Of a stretch of DNA of 64,000 nucleotides, positions 41,468 through 49,887 are shown piece by piece. The translations under genes and the position numbers were made by a program. The number at the start of each line of letters is the position of its first letter. Within the stretch, counting starts at the first letter, position 1. This stretch comes from a virus, in the IMG/VR virus record IMGVR_UViG_3300037010_001198, positions 1-64,000 of that record; one strand, written 5' to 3'. The notes beneath the pieces are model-generated. The model saw only the letters and a program-made list of their open reading frames with translations, did no database searches and was not told the origin of the DNA.

Positions 41468-42817
41468 TTAAATGTCAATTAAATCTGATAATCTTGAACT
41501 TCGTTGTTCGAGGTTATTTATTTTTTCACCAGATTTATTATCTGATGATTTACCTACAAACGTCAAGGGTTTTATTCCTGGAGGATTTTCTACCCGTAAC
41601 GCCTTCCTTTCCCATTTCAACTCTACACGCTTTCCAACACCTTCAGCTGAACGAGTTTTCAAGAATTCTAAATGAATTTCTCCTGCTGCTCTCATTACAT
41701 TATTAAATATTATAGAAGCGTATATATCTGTTGTATTAATTTTACTAATACCACCTGCTATATGACTATGATTCAATTCAGATGTAGTAACCGCTGAACG
41801 GTTTTGTTGTGATGCTGATATTCCAATCATATTATAATCAACAAGAATCTCACACACCTGCTCTGTTACTTGTTTATCCTTCTCATGTACATTATCTGCT
41901 GATACCTTTTCATTTGGGTTCATCAAATCCAAATAGTCGAGAATTATTAAATCGGGAGGAAATCCCCTACGTAGTATATATTCTCGTAAAAACCCTCGTA
42001 CTCTATTAGGGGTAGTTCCAGAAGGTAAACGTTCGATGTGAATATCAACTGTTTCAACTCCTGTTTGTTTTTGAATGTTTTGACGGATTTGTTCCATCAT
42101 ATGATCAATTTCAATCTCTCGGTTAGTTATCTCTGTTTGTTCAATACTTGTAACCATACTGAAGAAACGTTTTGCTATCATTTCTTCAGGGAGTTCAAAA
42201 CTTAAATATAAAATACGAAGTCCATGATTAATGAGATAATTTAATCCAAAATTGGCCATCATAATTGACTTACCACCGCCGGAATTCGCTGAAAACAATA
42301 ACAATTCTTTACGACGTAAACCACCACCAAGGATATTATCAAATTCTGTGTATCCGGATGCGAGAGCTGGGTGTTGTTTTAATCGTTCAAGTAGTTCTTT
42401 TCTATCTTCGAACAATCCAACACCAGCTTGGGTAAACACAGACGTTGTGATAGCTTCTCGAAGGTTGGATTCAATCTTTCCATAATCTCCTTTATTATAT
42501 AATTCAACGGAATCGAGGATTGCTTGTCTAATCGCAGCTTTTTTACAAAAACTTTCGACTTCTGTTAATGCATATCTAGTTTGGTCTGTTGTTAATTCAT
42601 GTTTGGTAAATTTTGTTCCTGATTCGGCTTCAACTTGTTCCAAGGAAGCAATTGAGTTATATTGATTGTAATAAATCAATATAAAATTGAGAGCTTTTTG
42701 CAGAGTAACGTCAAAATATTTCGCATGTATAATGGGTTCACATAACCCAAAAACATCCACAGATGATAACATATATTCAATTAATAACTTTTGCTTTGCT
42801 ACATTTTCTATTTCCAT
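41468..42817 (-). CDS. 41: Replicative DNA helicase gp41 (DnaB family)
   Basis: 449 residues (T4 gp41 has 475). N-terminal helical domain, then the RecA-like ATPase: Walker A SANSGGGKS (residues 176-184), FELPEEMIAKRF helicase motif, Walker B DLIILDYLDL (around D294), SASQQNRSA (motif 3-like) and a late KTRSAEGVGKRVELKWERK arginine region. Forms the 5'-3' hexamer that moves on the lagging strand and works with primase gp61 (56373-57380). First gene behind a sigma70-type promoter. Confidence 0.93.
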   Translation of the reverse strand: MEIENVAKQKLLIEYMLSSVDVFGLCEPIIHAKYFDVTLQKALNFILIYYNQYNSIASLEQVEAESGTKFTKHELTTDQTRYALTEVESFCKKAAIRQAILDSVELYNKGDYGKIESNLREAITTSVFTQAGVGLFEDRKELLERLKQHPALASGYTEFDNILGGGLRRKELLLFSANSGGGKSIMMANFGLNYLINHGLRILYLSFELPEEMIAKRFFSMVTSIEQTEITNREIEIDHMMEQIRQNIQKQTGVETVDIHIERLPSGTTPNRVRGFLREYILRRGFPPDLIILDYLDLMNPNEKVSADNVHEKDKQVTEQVCEILVDYNMIGISASQQNRSAVTTSELNHSHIAGGISKINTTDIYASIIFNNVMRAAGEIHLEFLKTRSAEGVGKRVELKWERKALRVENPPGIKPLTFVGKSSDNKSGEKINNLEQRSSRLSDLIDI

Positions 42818-42840
42818 ATATCTTCTCTGATAATTTATTT

Positions 42841-42869
42841 ATTATACGTTACAACACCTTGACCTTCAA
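42841..42869 (-). promoter_or_regulatory. sigma70-type early promoter for gp41
   Basis: On the minus strand: TTGAAG (42869-42864), 17-base spacer, TATAAT (42846-42841), 24 bases before the helicase start. Confidence 0.65.
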
Positions 42870-42872
42870 CAA

Positions 42873-44081
42873 CTACATGACCATAATTGCAGGGTAAACG
42901 ACTTGTTGTTGGTCCTTTCTCACGAACAGAATTCCACTTACTTGTGTGGTAACAACGAGAGATGACTTGAGAGAGAGTTTTGACGCATCAATTATATGTG
43001 TGGTATCTTTGTCATATGCTGTGTATGGGTCATCAGAGAGCAGAACGTATACTGATGATGGTTGTATTGGATAATCAACTACAATTTCACCTATCACATT
43101 AGAAATTTCAATAGATGGAGATACACTGATGATAGTGTTTCCAGTTGCGGTTTGAGTTGAATTAATAACTTGGTATTCTTTATCGTTCCCCTTTGAACCA
43201 ACAACCTTGAGTGTTTTTGCTGGAAGCTGAGTAATATCTAAAAAACCAGGTACTGAAAATGTGTGTTGAGAAGTATCAACTGCAATTATGGGAAACGATT
43301 TCGTATTAGTTAAAAAGAATGTTGAACCATCAACGATAAGAGGATTTGCGTTAATATCATCATCTAAACGAGTTGTTTGAACATTCCACGATTTACCAGC
43401 AAAGAACACTTTATTAAGTAACACACCTGCCGATTGTTGTTTCCACCATGGAGATAGTGGAGAAGTGTCAGTGGTGAACGTGATTGGAAAAAGAGATATT
43501 AATTGTCCGGTAATACCTGATATAAATCCAATCTTAATTCCAGATAAATCAAACGTTAGTGGAACTGCTAAAGAAAGAACTTTCCCACCTGTTATATTTA
43601 CCAAAGGAATCTGGGACGGTTGTTGAGTTAAAATTGTTTCTCTTTGAGTGTCTGTAACTGATGAACGAGCAAAACATTGAACTACTCCTGTCCTTGATTC
43701 GGTAAATGTAATATGTACTTCAAAAGGATCTACATATTGAACAGTATAATCTGTTGTCTCAATCAGAGTTCCATCTGGTAGTTTTATATGAACTTGAAGG
43801 GAAGGATTCGTTCCAAGATTGTGAACTACTTTCCACAAACGTAAAGCAACTGTTTGATATAACTTATAATAAACTCTTCGTGGTAACCAATCTTGAAGTC
43901 CAGTAGGATCTGGAGCTGGCAATTTTCCTTGGATGTAAGAAGACTTAATTCCTGTTTGAACTAATTTTCCCTTACACCCGTTTGTGATAATACAACGAGA
44001 CATAATTTCCAACCCATCTATAACTTGAGGAACATCTATATCTCGTTTGCAAGTATCACAAGTGTAAGAAACAACAGCCAT
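42873..44081 (-). CDS. Virion protein candidate: zinc-ribbon-like N-terminus plus HNLG module
   Basis: 402 residues. Residues 1-45 have CxxC...C...C (TCDTCKRDI, SRCIITNGCKGKL), a small zinc-ribbon-like fold. Residues about 75-140 are one HNLG module (LWKVVHNLG...VHITFTESRTGVVQCFA). The rest is beta-rich with a region similar to the NDGxW repeats of the 17821 gene (LKVVGSKGNDKEYQVI). It lies 27 kb from the fibre genes, next to helicase. It is probably a fibre- or baseplate-type protein; the zinc ribbon is unusual for one. Confidence 0.6.
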   Translation of the reverse strand: MAVVSYTCDTCKRDIDVPQVIDGLEIMSRCIITNGCKGKLVQTGIKSSYIQGKLPAPDPTGLQDWLPRRVYYKLYQTVALRLWKVVHNLGTNPSLQVHIKLPDGTLIETTDYTVQYVDPFEVHITFTESRTGVVQCFARSSVTDTQRETILTQQPSQIPLVNITGGKVLSLAVPLTFDLSGIKIGFISGITGQLISLFPITFTTDTSPLSPWWKQQSAGVLLNKVFFAGKSWNVQTTRLDDDINANPLIVDGSTFFLTNTKSFPIIAVDTSQHTFSVPGFLDITQLPAKTLKVVGSKGNDKEYQVINSTQTATGNTIISVSPSIEISNVIGEIVVDYPIQPSSVYVLLSDDPYTAYDKDTTHIIDASKLSLKSSLVVTTQVSGILFVRKDQQQVVYPAIMVM

Positions 44082-44085
44082 CGTT

Positions 44086-44370
44086 TTATCCTTTTATTAA
44101 TTGAATCCCAGTCGTTTGAGTTATATATTCCCGCTCAACGCCGTCCAAGACTTTAAAGTGACCAGCAACAGCATGACGCTCAAGTTCAATTGTAACTTTT
44201 TCACCACCACTCATCGTCCATGGAACCAAATTTAAAATCATTCTATCTGTCATTTGTTGTGGAACAACACAATATGGATTCTTGACAAGATATTTATCAT
44301 CTATCATTGGACTATCGACATCCCCTATAACTTCTTCACCGTTTATTAATTTAAATCCTTTAACTGACAT
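44086..44370 (-). CDS. Small Sm-like conserved phage protein
   Basis: 94 residues. KGFKLINGEEVIGDVD, YLVKNPYCVVP and LNLVPWTM give a small beta barrel pattern, similar to Sm/Lsm-like proteins common in marine T4-like phages. RNA binding is possible but not shown. GGAGTTTTAC precedes the ATG. Confidence 0.5.
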   Translation of the reverse strand: MSVKGFKLINGEEVIGDVDSPMIDDKYLVKNPYCVVPQQMTDRMILNLVPWTMSGGEKVTIELERHAVAGHFKVLDGVEREYITQTTGIQLIKG

Positions 44371-44379
44371 GTAAAACTC

Positions 44380-44718
44380 CTATAACAAATAGTTGTTCAT
44401 CATACTGACGAACGATGTAGTCCATGATATTTCATTTATTCCAACAACACGAGAATAAATCAAAATTAAATCATAGAGTGTGAAAATTGTTCCTGTAAAA
44501 AAGTATGCATAAGAACCAAGAAGCAATGATTCAAGGGTCCACAATATATTACCTGAAAAAAATAATAACCAAGGGATTGGTGACTGTGCGGCAATTTGTG
44601 GACTTAACAGAGTAGTAGTTCCAAATATAAACGAACAACCAACAATAAGTTGTAATAATTTTTTATGATTCGTTGTTATCGTTTGAAGATAGAACCACAA
44701 CATGGAAAGATCAATCAT
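44380..44718 (-). CDS. Small integral membrane protein
   Basis: 112 residues from ATG 44718; GTG 44730 is the other option and no start has a strong ribosome site. Three or four hydrophobic spans: LLQLIVGCSFIFGTTTLL, IPWLLFFSGNILWTLESLLLG, YAYFFTGTIFTLYDLILIY. The size and W/Y placement recall small PnuC-like or SWEET-like half transporters in phages, but no family can be fixed. Overlaps the LysM gene by 8 bases. Confidence 0.6.
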   Translation of the reverse strand: MIDLSMLWFYLQTITTNHKKLLQLIVGCSFIFGTTTLLSPQIAAQSPIPWLLFFSGNILWTLESLLLGSYAYFFTGTIFTLYDLILIYSRVVGINEISWTTSFVSMMNNYLL

Positions 44719-44959
44719 TTTCGTACCCACGTTTGTGTTGTTTCATTCCTACAAAACCTAAAAATAACGGAATTTTAACTTGTTGTCCTAAATGAGGGAC
44801 ACCACCCCCGTTTATTTCATTGTAACGTTCTGTAAATTTAACTAGCATATCTTCTGACATGTCGTTGTGGTTATACTTACGGATAATCGCTCTAATTGTT
44901 TCTCCTGACCCGAAGGTATGATACACAAAATTGATTCCCTCTTTTTCTTTCGTTTCCAT
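44711..44959 (-). CDS. Stand-alone LysM-like protein
   Basis: 82 residues that are mostly one LysM pattern: VYHTFGSGETIRAIIRKYN, then EINGGGVPHLGQQVKIPLF. LysM binds N-acetylglucosamine-containing glycans or acts as a structural clip in baseplates (T4 gp53 region of some relatives). Flanked by a membrane protein and an unknown gene, so a cell-wall role is as likely as a baseplate role. C-terminal 15 residues are polar. Confidence 0.65.
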   Translation of the reverse strand: METKEKEGINFVYHTFGSGETIRAIIRKYNHNDMSEDMLVKFTERYNEINGGGVPHLGQQVKIPLFLGFVGMKQHKRGYEND

Positions 44960-44961
44960 AT

Positions 44962-45555
44962 CTATCTCTTTATTTGTTGTAATAATTCATTGTAATTTGG
45001 AAATGTGTTCGCATTAACAGCATAATAATATGGAATATTGTATATTATTATTTCACAACCCTCAACAATGCCCCGTTCTAGTTCGTTCTCTACGTACGAA
45101 TAAATCATTAAGTCTTTAACAATATCAGCTATATTGTCTACATTCAACTCAATTTTCTCTAATAAAGACTCGAAGGTATTTTGGTATTCGGAATTTGAAT
45201 TTTTTATTTCTCTGCTATATGCAAATTTAAATTCGTTTGTTGGAAAAACATAATAGGGTTGTGTTAGTTTGTTTTTAACAAAAGAACGTTCACCGTTTGC
45301 AAATATAGATCGTTGGTGAAAATTTGAAACGTTGAATTTATTGAAAAAGGCTTCGTTGAAAATATCTATCAAATCACTCTGTCGTTTGTGAAAACGAATC
45401 TTCATCTTTACAAAATCTTCAGTGTGATTTAAAAAGCCTTTTAACAGAGGTTTATCTGTCATAGACAAAAATTGATTGCAATTATTAGATAACAGCATTA
45501 TTTGTTCTGCTGATAACTTGCTGTCATGTTCTTGGAAAAGTTCTTGGATTTTCAT
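44962..45555 (-). CDS. Hypothetical conserved protein
   Basis: 197 residues from ATG 45555 (MKIQELFQEHDS). Helical N-terminal part, then a conserved-looking core SIFANGERSFVKNKLTQPYYVFPTNEFKFAYS and two C-terminal helices. The core suggests a real T4-superfamily family that I cannot name. The N-terminus has the short amphipathic form with LFQE, like the capsid-targeting sequences discussed elsewhere. A weak TGTAAATA box lies at 45575-45582. Confidence 0.6.
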   Translation of the reverse strand: MKIQELFQEHDSKLSAEQIMLLSNNCNQFLSMTDKPLLKGFLNHTEDFVKMKIRFHKRQSDLIDIFNEAFFNKFNVSNFHQRSIFANGERSFVKNKLTQPYYVFPTNEFKFAYSREIKNSNSEYQNTFESLLEKIELNVDNIADIVKDLMIYSYVENELERGIVEGCEIIIYNIPYYYAVNANTFPNYNELLQQIKR

Positions 45556-45595
45556 ATACAAAATTATTTTTGTATATTTACAATACAAACACAGA

Positions 45596-45625
45596 GAGGG
45601 ATGTCCCCTTAAGGGAACATCCCTC
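45596..45625 (-). terminator. Strong hairpin between 45555 and 45645 genes
   Basis: GAGGGATGTTCCC / GGGGACATCCCTC with one mismatch and a TTAA loop on the minus strand. There is no long T-run after it, so it may be a weak terminator or an RNA-stabilising hairpin. A second inverted repeat, ATCTACAT / ATGTAGAT, lies at 45629-45654. Confidence 0.5.
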
Positions 45626-45644
45626 ATTATCTACATGATTTTAC

Positions 45645-45941
45645 TTATGTAGATTTTTGTTCTTTTTCACTTTTTACATCTTCAATCAACCTATTACAGT
45701 CCGAAATCAACTTCGGTACCATGTAACTCGGCCCACGTTTGATGTTGTCGATAAAGTACGCCATTTCAACTTGATAATTGTAATGACGTTCTCCTTCCAA
45801 TTCTCTTGCCGATGGATCTTTCCACCTAGCCAACTGGGCTAATGGAAGACCACGAGAAGCTTCTTGAAAGGAACGGTTTAAGTAATCAACTGTCTTGTGG
45901 ACGTTAACCACTCGTACTTCACGTTCACGGTTTTCTGCCAT
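45645..45941 (-). CDS. Hypothetical protein
   Basis: 98 residues from ATG 45941, with GAGG upstream; a long upstream extension of the frame runs through the promoter and is not used. Charged and helical: REREVRVVNVHKTVDYLNRSFQ, ARWKDPSARELEGERHYNYQVEMAYFIDNI. No family recognised. The Shine-Dalgarno can pair with CCTC in the leader (45948-45960), a possible but very short sequestering hairpin. First gene behind a sigma70-type promoter. Confidence 0.62.
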   Translation of the reverse strand: MAENREREVRVVNVHKTVDYLNRSFQEASRGLPLAQLARWKDPSARELEGERHYNYQVEMAYFIDNIKRGPSYMVPKLISDCNRLIEDVKSEKEQKST

Positions 45942-46008
45942 AAAATACCTCTTTGTGAGGTTAATATTCCCATTTCTGGGGCTCATTTGTGGTGAACACC
46001 ACAAGATC

Positions 46009-46037
46009 ATGATAAAATAACTCAAAGAAAAAGTCAA
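46009..46037 (-). promoter_or_regulatory. sigma70-type early promoter, leftward
   Basis: TTGACT (46037-46032), 17-base spacer, TATCAT (46014-46009) on the minus strand, driving the 45941 gene and possibly those after it. Confidence 0.65.
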
Positions 46038-46053
46038 CAAATAAATTATGGTG

Positions 46054-46082
46054 TTGAGGTATTTCATGTAATACAATATAAT
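46054..46082 (+). promoter_or_regulatory. sigma70-type early promoter, rightward
   Basis: TTGAGG (46054-46059), 17-base spacer, TATAAT (46077-46082), driving dCMP deaminase and ribonucleotide reductase. It is divergent from the promoter at 46009-46037, with the -35 boxes 16 bases apart. Confidence 0.68.
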
Positions 46083-46160
46083 TGTGTCTATTAACTAAAA
46101 AGTTTTTTCTAAACAAAAGGTTAGAAAAACAATAAAAACAACAATAAATAAAACTCACCT

Positions 46161-46574
46161 ATGAAAGAAAAATACAAAAAAGCACACATGAAGGTGGCAT
46201 TCATTTATGCTTCCTTGTCTCACTGTATAAAAAGAAAAGTTGGTTGTGTTATAGTTTTAAACGATTCGATCATATCGTTTGGTTATAATGGAACTGAAGC
46301 AGGTGAAGACAATTGTTGTGAAGATAAGGATGGTAATACTAAACCAAATGTAATACATGCAGAAGACAATGCTTTGAAAAAACTCAAGCGAGAACACCGA
46401 ACAGCCAAAGGTTCGTCTATGTTCATCACCAAACAACCATGCATTCGTTGTGCTGAAAAGATTGTCGAAGAGGGGGTAACAGAAGTTTTTTACAATGAGA
46501 CGTCCAAAACTAACGACAATCGGGGAATGGATTATCTCAAGAAACACGAAATATATACTGAACAAATACAATAA
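46161..46574 (+). CDS. cd: dCMP deaminase
   Basis: 137 residues. Zinc and proton-shuttle motif H66-A-E68 and P93-C94-I-R-C97 identify the cytidine/dCMP deaminase fold; T4 Cd has 193 residues. It converts dCMP to dUMP, feeding thymidylate synthesis. An extra Cys pair in the insert (EDNCCEDKDGN) may bind a second zinc, as in T4 dCMP deaminase. It is followed after 20 bases by the reductase gene, forming a nucleotide operon. Confidence 0.9.
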   Translation: MKEKYKKAHMKVAFIYASLSHCIKRKVGCVIVLNDSIISFGYNGTEAGEDNCCEDKDGNTKPNVIHAEDNALKKLKREHRTAKGSSMFITKQPCIRCAEKIVEEGVTEVFYNETSKTNDNRGMDYLKKHEIYTEQIQ

Positions 46575-46594
46575 TTTTAACAGGAGAACAGTAA

Positions 46595-49228
46595 ATGATT
46601 GACAACCAAGGAACCACTTTCGAAGATTCATTTTCCGAGGAAGTGTGGAGAACAACATATAAAGACCATAATGATATAACAATAAATGACACAATACGTA
46701 GAGTTGCAAAAGCTGCAGCAAGTGTTGAAGATCAGAACAAACAAGACCTGTGGGAAAATAATTTTTACGATATGTTGTCTGGGTTTAAATGTACTACTGG
46801 TGGGAGAATTTATTCAAACGCTGGTACAGAGTGGAATGGAACCACATTAATGAATTGTTTTGTGAGTCCCAGAGATAATTATGATATTGATTCTCTTGAT
46901 GCAATTTTAAAAGACGTTAGTAATCAATGTCAAACACTCAAGTCTGAAGGTGGTTGGGGTCAAAACTTTTCCTTCATTCGTCCCAGAGGATCGTTCATTG
47001 GAGGAATTGGTGTAGAATCTCCTGGTGCTGTAAAATACATGGAAATTTATGACAAAACGTCTGATGTAATTACAGCAGGTTCTGGCAAAAAGAGTGAACA
47101 CAAAAAAGCCAAAGGAAAGATTCGTAAAGGTGCTATGATGGGTGTTATGGACGTTTGGCATCCTGATATTATTGAATTTATCACAGCCAAACAACAGCCA
47201 GGGCGTTTAACAAAGTTCAACATTTCAGTTAACTGCACAGATGAGTTTATGGAAAAGGTTGTTAAGGTTTTAGAAATTGAACGAGATATTGAATATCTTA
47301 AAAATAAAGAAATTCAGGTTCTTGATAATAAAGATGTAACATCCAGTTCAGATTTACAAATTTCTATACTAGAAAACGAAAAAGAAATATTGGACCAGTG
47401 GTCCCTCCGTTTTCCTGATACTAAACACCCAAAATATAAGGAAGAGTGGCAAGGCAATATTAAAGATTGGGAGTCAAAAGGATACCCAACTACAACCCAT
47501 AGAGTTGTTTCTGCTACTTGGTTGTGGAATTTAATTATGGAAAGCACATACAATCGTGCCGAGCCTGGAGTTTTATTTTTAGACCGTGCAAACTATTTTG
47601 GTCCATTAAATTACCTTGAAACAATATATGCCACAAACCCTTGTGGAGAACAGACACTAGCTCCGGGGGGTGTTTGTAATTTGGGTTCGCTCAATCTAAC
47701 TCAATTTATAAATAAAGACAGAACTGGTTTCGATCTTGAAAAGATTGCAAAATATACAAAATACTTAAATCGTTTTCTGGATAATGTGAGTTCATTATCA
47801 AATGCCCCTCTTCCTGAATACACAGATTCCATGAAAAACAAACGTAGGGTTGGGATTGGAATTCTTGGTTGGGGGTCAGCTTTGTTTATGTTGAAAGTTC
47901 GTTTTGGAAGCGAACAAGCAGCTGAACTTCGTGAACAAATAATGAGTACAATTGCAAAAGAAGCATATAAATCCTCTATTGATTTAGCAGAAGAGAAAGG
48001 AATGTTTACATACTGTAATCCTGAACTTCATGCTAAAGGTCCATTTATTCAAAGTTTAAATTTATCAGCAGAGTATATGAAAAAACTACAAACAACAGGA
48101 ATAAGAAATTCGTCCCTGTTATCAATCCAACCAACAGGGAATACAAGCATTCTTGCAAACGTGGTTTCGGGCGGTTTAGAACCAATTTTCATGCCTGAAT
48201 ACATTAGAACCGTTATTGTTGGAACAATGCCGGAAGAAATTGCTGATGTGTGTCCTAAATGGTATGAAGGTGCTTGGCACGAAACAGAGATGTTTAAAAT
48301 TGCACTGGAAGGTGATGAAGAGATTCTTCGTGGAGTTGGTCCAAATGGAACGGTCTACAAAATTGACAAAAACCGAGGATTGACTAAAGAGGTGTTATGT
48401 CAAGACTACGGAGTTCGTTGGTTGAGTGAACGAAATGAATGGGACCCAAGTGCAGATTGGGCAGTAACAACACTAAATCTTGGCGTGAATGACCACGTTA
48501 CTGACCTTAAAGGTTTTGCTCGTTGGGTAGACTCTGCTATGTCTAAAACAGTGAATGTTCCAAATGATTACTCATTTGAAGATTTCCAAAACATTTACCT
48601 TGACTCATTTAATAGTGGAGTTGTTAAAGGTGTTACCACATATCGTTCCGGGACAATGACAACTGTGTTATCTGCAAAAGAGGAAACATTAAATGGGGAA
48701 GAAGAGATTATCCTCGAAGACGTTAAAGTTCCAAATCAAGCACCGGCAATGGTGAGCACGATCAAAGCTGATGGGAAGAAGTGGTATTTAACTACTATTC
48801 TTGATAATTCTGGAGTTCGTCCAATTGCGTTCTTTGTTCACACGAACCATTATGAAAAAACAGTAACAACTCATGATGCTGTTGAACGTTTAATAAAGTT
48901 AGCAACCGATAAAGGCATTCCAAGTAAGTGGATTGAAGATACCCAGAAAAAAATGGACATTGATAACAATCCAACCAAAATCGCCAGGGCAATTAGTTTA
49001 AACCTTCGTCACGGTGTACTTATTAAAAATGTCGTAGCTGTCCTTGACCACGTTGAAGACATTTATGTTGGCTCATTTTTATTCCAAATTCGTAAATTTT
49101 TATCAACATACATCAAAGATGGAGAAAAAGTTGAAGGAGAAAAATGTAGTAATTGTGGCGGAACTAACATAATTTTCAGTGAAGGATGTAAACGCTGCAA
49201 CAATTGCGGGTCCAGCCGTTGTGGGTAA
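46595..49228 (+). CDS. nrdJ: Adenosylcobalamin-dependent class II ribonucleotide reductase
   Basis: 877 residues in one polypeptide. The ten-stranded barrel signatures are present: NCFVSPRDN (first redox Cys, about residue 88), SEGGWGQNFSFIRPRG, NPCGEQTLAPGGVCNLGSLNLT (radical-site Cys near 350), SIQPTGNTSILANVVSGGLEP, and a C-terminal Cys-rich tail CSNCGGTN...CKRCNNCGSSRCG that re-reduces the active site. Absence of an adjacent small subunit and this tail fit the B12-dependent class II enzyme. It makes deoxynucleotides without oxygen but needs host-supplied cobalamin. T4 itself has class I. CAGGAG precedes the start. Confidence 0.9.
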   Translation: MIDNQGTTFEDSFSEEVWRTTYKDHNDITINDTIRRVAKAAASVEDQNKQDLWENNFYDMLSGFKCTTGGRIYSNAGTEWNGTTLMNCFVSPRDNYDIDSLDAILKDVSNQCQTLKSEGGWGQNFSFIRPRGSFIGGIGVESPGAVKYMEIYDKTSDVITAGSGKKSEHKKAKGKIRKGAMMGVMDVWHPDIIEFITAKQQPGRLTKFNISVNCTDEFMEKVVKVLEIERDIEYLKNKEIQVLDNKDVTSSSDLQISILENEKEILDQWSLRFPDTKHPKYKEEWQGNIKDWESKGYPTTTHRVVSATWLWNLIMESTYNRAEPGVLFLDRANYFGPLNYLETIYATNPCGEQTLAPGGVCNLGSLNLTQFINKDRTGFDLEKIAKYTKYLNRFLDNVSSLSNAPLPEYTDSMKNKRRVGIGILGWGSALFMLKVRFGSEQAAELREQIMSTIAKEAYKSSIDLAEEKGMFTYCNPELHAKGPFIQSLNLSAEYMKKLQTTGIRNSSLLSIQPTGNTSILANVVSGGLEPIFMPEYIRTVIVGTMPEEIADVCPKWYEGAWHETEMFKIALEGDEEILRGVGPNGTVYKIDKNRGLTKEVLCQDYGVRWLSERNEWDPSADWAVTTLNLGVNDHVTDLKGFARWVDSAMSKTVNVPNDYSFEDFQNIYLDSFNSGVVKGVTTYRSGTMTTVLSAKEETLNGEEEIILEDVKVPNQAPAMVSTIKADGKKWYLTTILDNSGVRPIAFFVHTNHYEKTVTTHDAVERLIKLATDKGIPSKWIEDTQKKMDIDNNPTKIARAISLNLRHGVLIKNVVAVLDHVEDIYVGSFLFQIRKFLSTYIKDGEKVEGEKCSNCGGTNIIFSEGCKRCNNCGSSRCG

Positions 49229-49237
49229 TCATAACTT

Positions 49238-49274
49238 CAGCGGGGAATTTTCTTCCATACAAAATTCCCCGCTG
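49238..49274 (+). terminator. Terminator of the nucleotide operon
   Basis: 14-bp perfect stem CAGCGGGGAATTTT / AAAATTCCCCGCTG with a 9-base loop, then TTTT; ten bases after the reductase stop. Confidence 0.93.
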
Positions 49275-49312
49275 TTTTACTTCTACCACACAAACAGGTA
49301 TGTATACAGATA

Positions 49313-49366
49313 TTAATTCACCATCAACAGATAGTTGAGGTTGGTAATTTTATAAACTTTATACAT
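49313..49366 (-). pseudogene. Possible remnant of GIY-YIG homing endonuclease (N-terminal 17 residues)
   Basis: On the minus strand, ATG at 49366 opens MYKVYKITNLNYLLMVN and then stops. MYKVYKITNL is the usual opening of free-standing GIY-YIG endonucleases. The rest of the domain is missing; the stop is followed by the reductase terminator region. A perfect late promoter (49393-49400) points at it. It may be a truncated relic. Chance is possible for so short a match. Confidence 0.35.
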
Positions 49367-49392
49367 CAACGTATCCCCAGTTGTTGTACATG

Positions 49393-49400
49393 TATTTATA
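49393..49400 (-). promoter_or_regulatory. T4 late promoter without an intact downstream gene
   Basis: Exact TATAAATA on the minus strand, 27 bases before the ATG of the GIY-YIG-like remnant. The downstream transcript would run antisense to the 3' end of the reductase gene. Confidence 0.55.
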
Positions 49401-49460
49401 GTGGATGTTGTGAGGGTAAATAAATTGTTAGTAAATAAAATGAAGAAATAGGAAAACACA

Positions 49461-49700
49461 ATGTGTGATGATAAATTGTTTTTAAAAATGAAAGCACGAC
49501 AGGTAAAACCAGAACAGTTACACTGCACCCAGAGTTCTAGGTGTTGGTGTAACCAACTGTCCTTTCGGTTTCCTCTCAACCAAATACAAGACGATTGTAT
49601 GAGTCCTCAACAGATGTTAGACACATTTGAAAGTCAATTAGATAGACATGATAAAATCTATCTAAATAATCTACTTAACCGAGAATTTATTAATAATTAA
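49461..49700 (+). CDS. Small CWC-type cysteine-rich protein
   Basis: 79 residues with C in H-C-T, C-W-C-N and D-D-C-M positions (LHCTQSSRCWCNQLSF...DDCMSP), like the Cys_rich_CWC family of small zinc proteins. AGGAAAACAC precedes the ATG. Its antisense has a longer open frame (49313-49579) that is taken as a shadow because the CWC pattern is on this strand. No promoter seen. Confidence 0.6.
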   Translation: MCDDKLFLKMKARQVKPEQLHCTQSSRCWCNQLSFRFPLNQIQDDCMSPQQMLDTFESQLDRHDKIYLNNLLNREFINN

Positions 49701-49707
49701 GGAATAT

Positions 49708-49887
49708 ATGCAAGAATTTATTCAATTGAAATTTCTTTTTATAGACGAAGATAACCATCACCACAAATTAACATTCGATTCAATCGACGGAAAAAATACT
49801 GAAGTTATTGAATATAGTGGAGATAAACAACTACTTAAAGATAAATGGAACACAATCAAAAAAGAAATTGAATTTTTTTTAGATTAG
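49708..49887 (+). CDS. Small hypothetical protein
   Basis: 59 residues starting MQEFIQLKFLF, seven bases after the CWC gene stop; AAGGAAT upstream. Content is helix- and strand-compatible (EVIEYSGDKQLLKDKWNTIKKEIEFFLD), with a His cluster HHH. No family recognised. It converges with the small gene at 49884, overlapping by 4 bases. Confidence 0.6.
   Translation: MQEFIQLKFLFIDEDNHHHKLTFDSIDGKNTEVIEYSGDKQLLKDKWNTIKKEIEFFLD

Noticed and set aside
44962-45555. Helicase loader gp59
   Set aside because: Size is near and it lies near gp41, but no gp59 sequence pattern could be recognised; left as hypothetical.
46257-46721. Minus-strand open frame of 154 codons
   Set aside because: Antisense to dCMP deaminase and the NrdJ start; both of those have full motifs.
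49313-49579. Minus-strand open frame of 88 codons across the CWC gene
   Set aside because: Only its last 17 codons (from ATG 49366) look meaningful; the upstream part is antisense to a better supported small gene.
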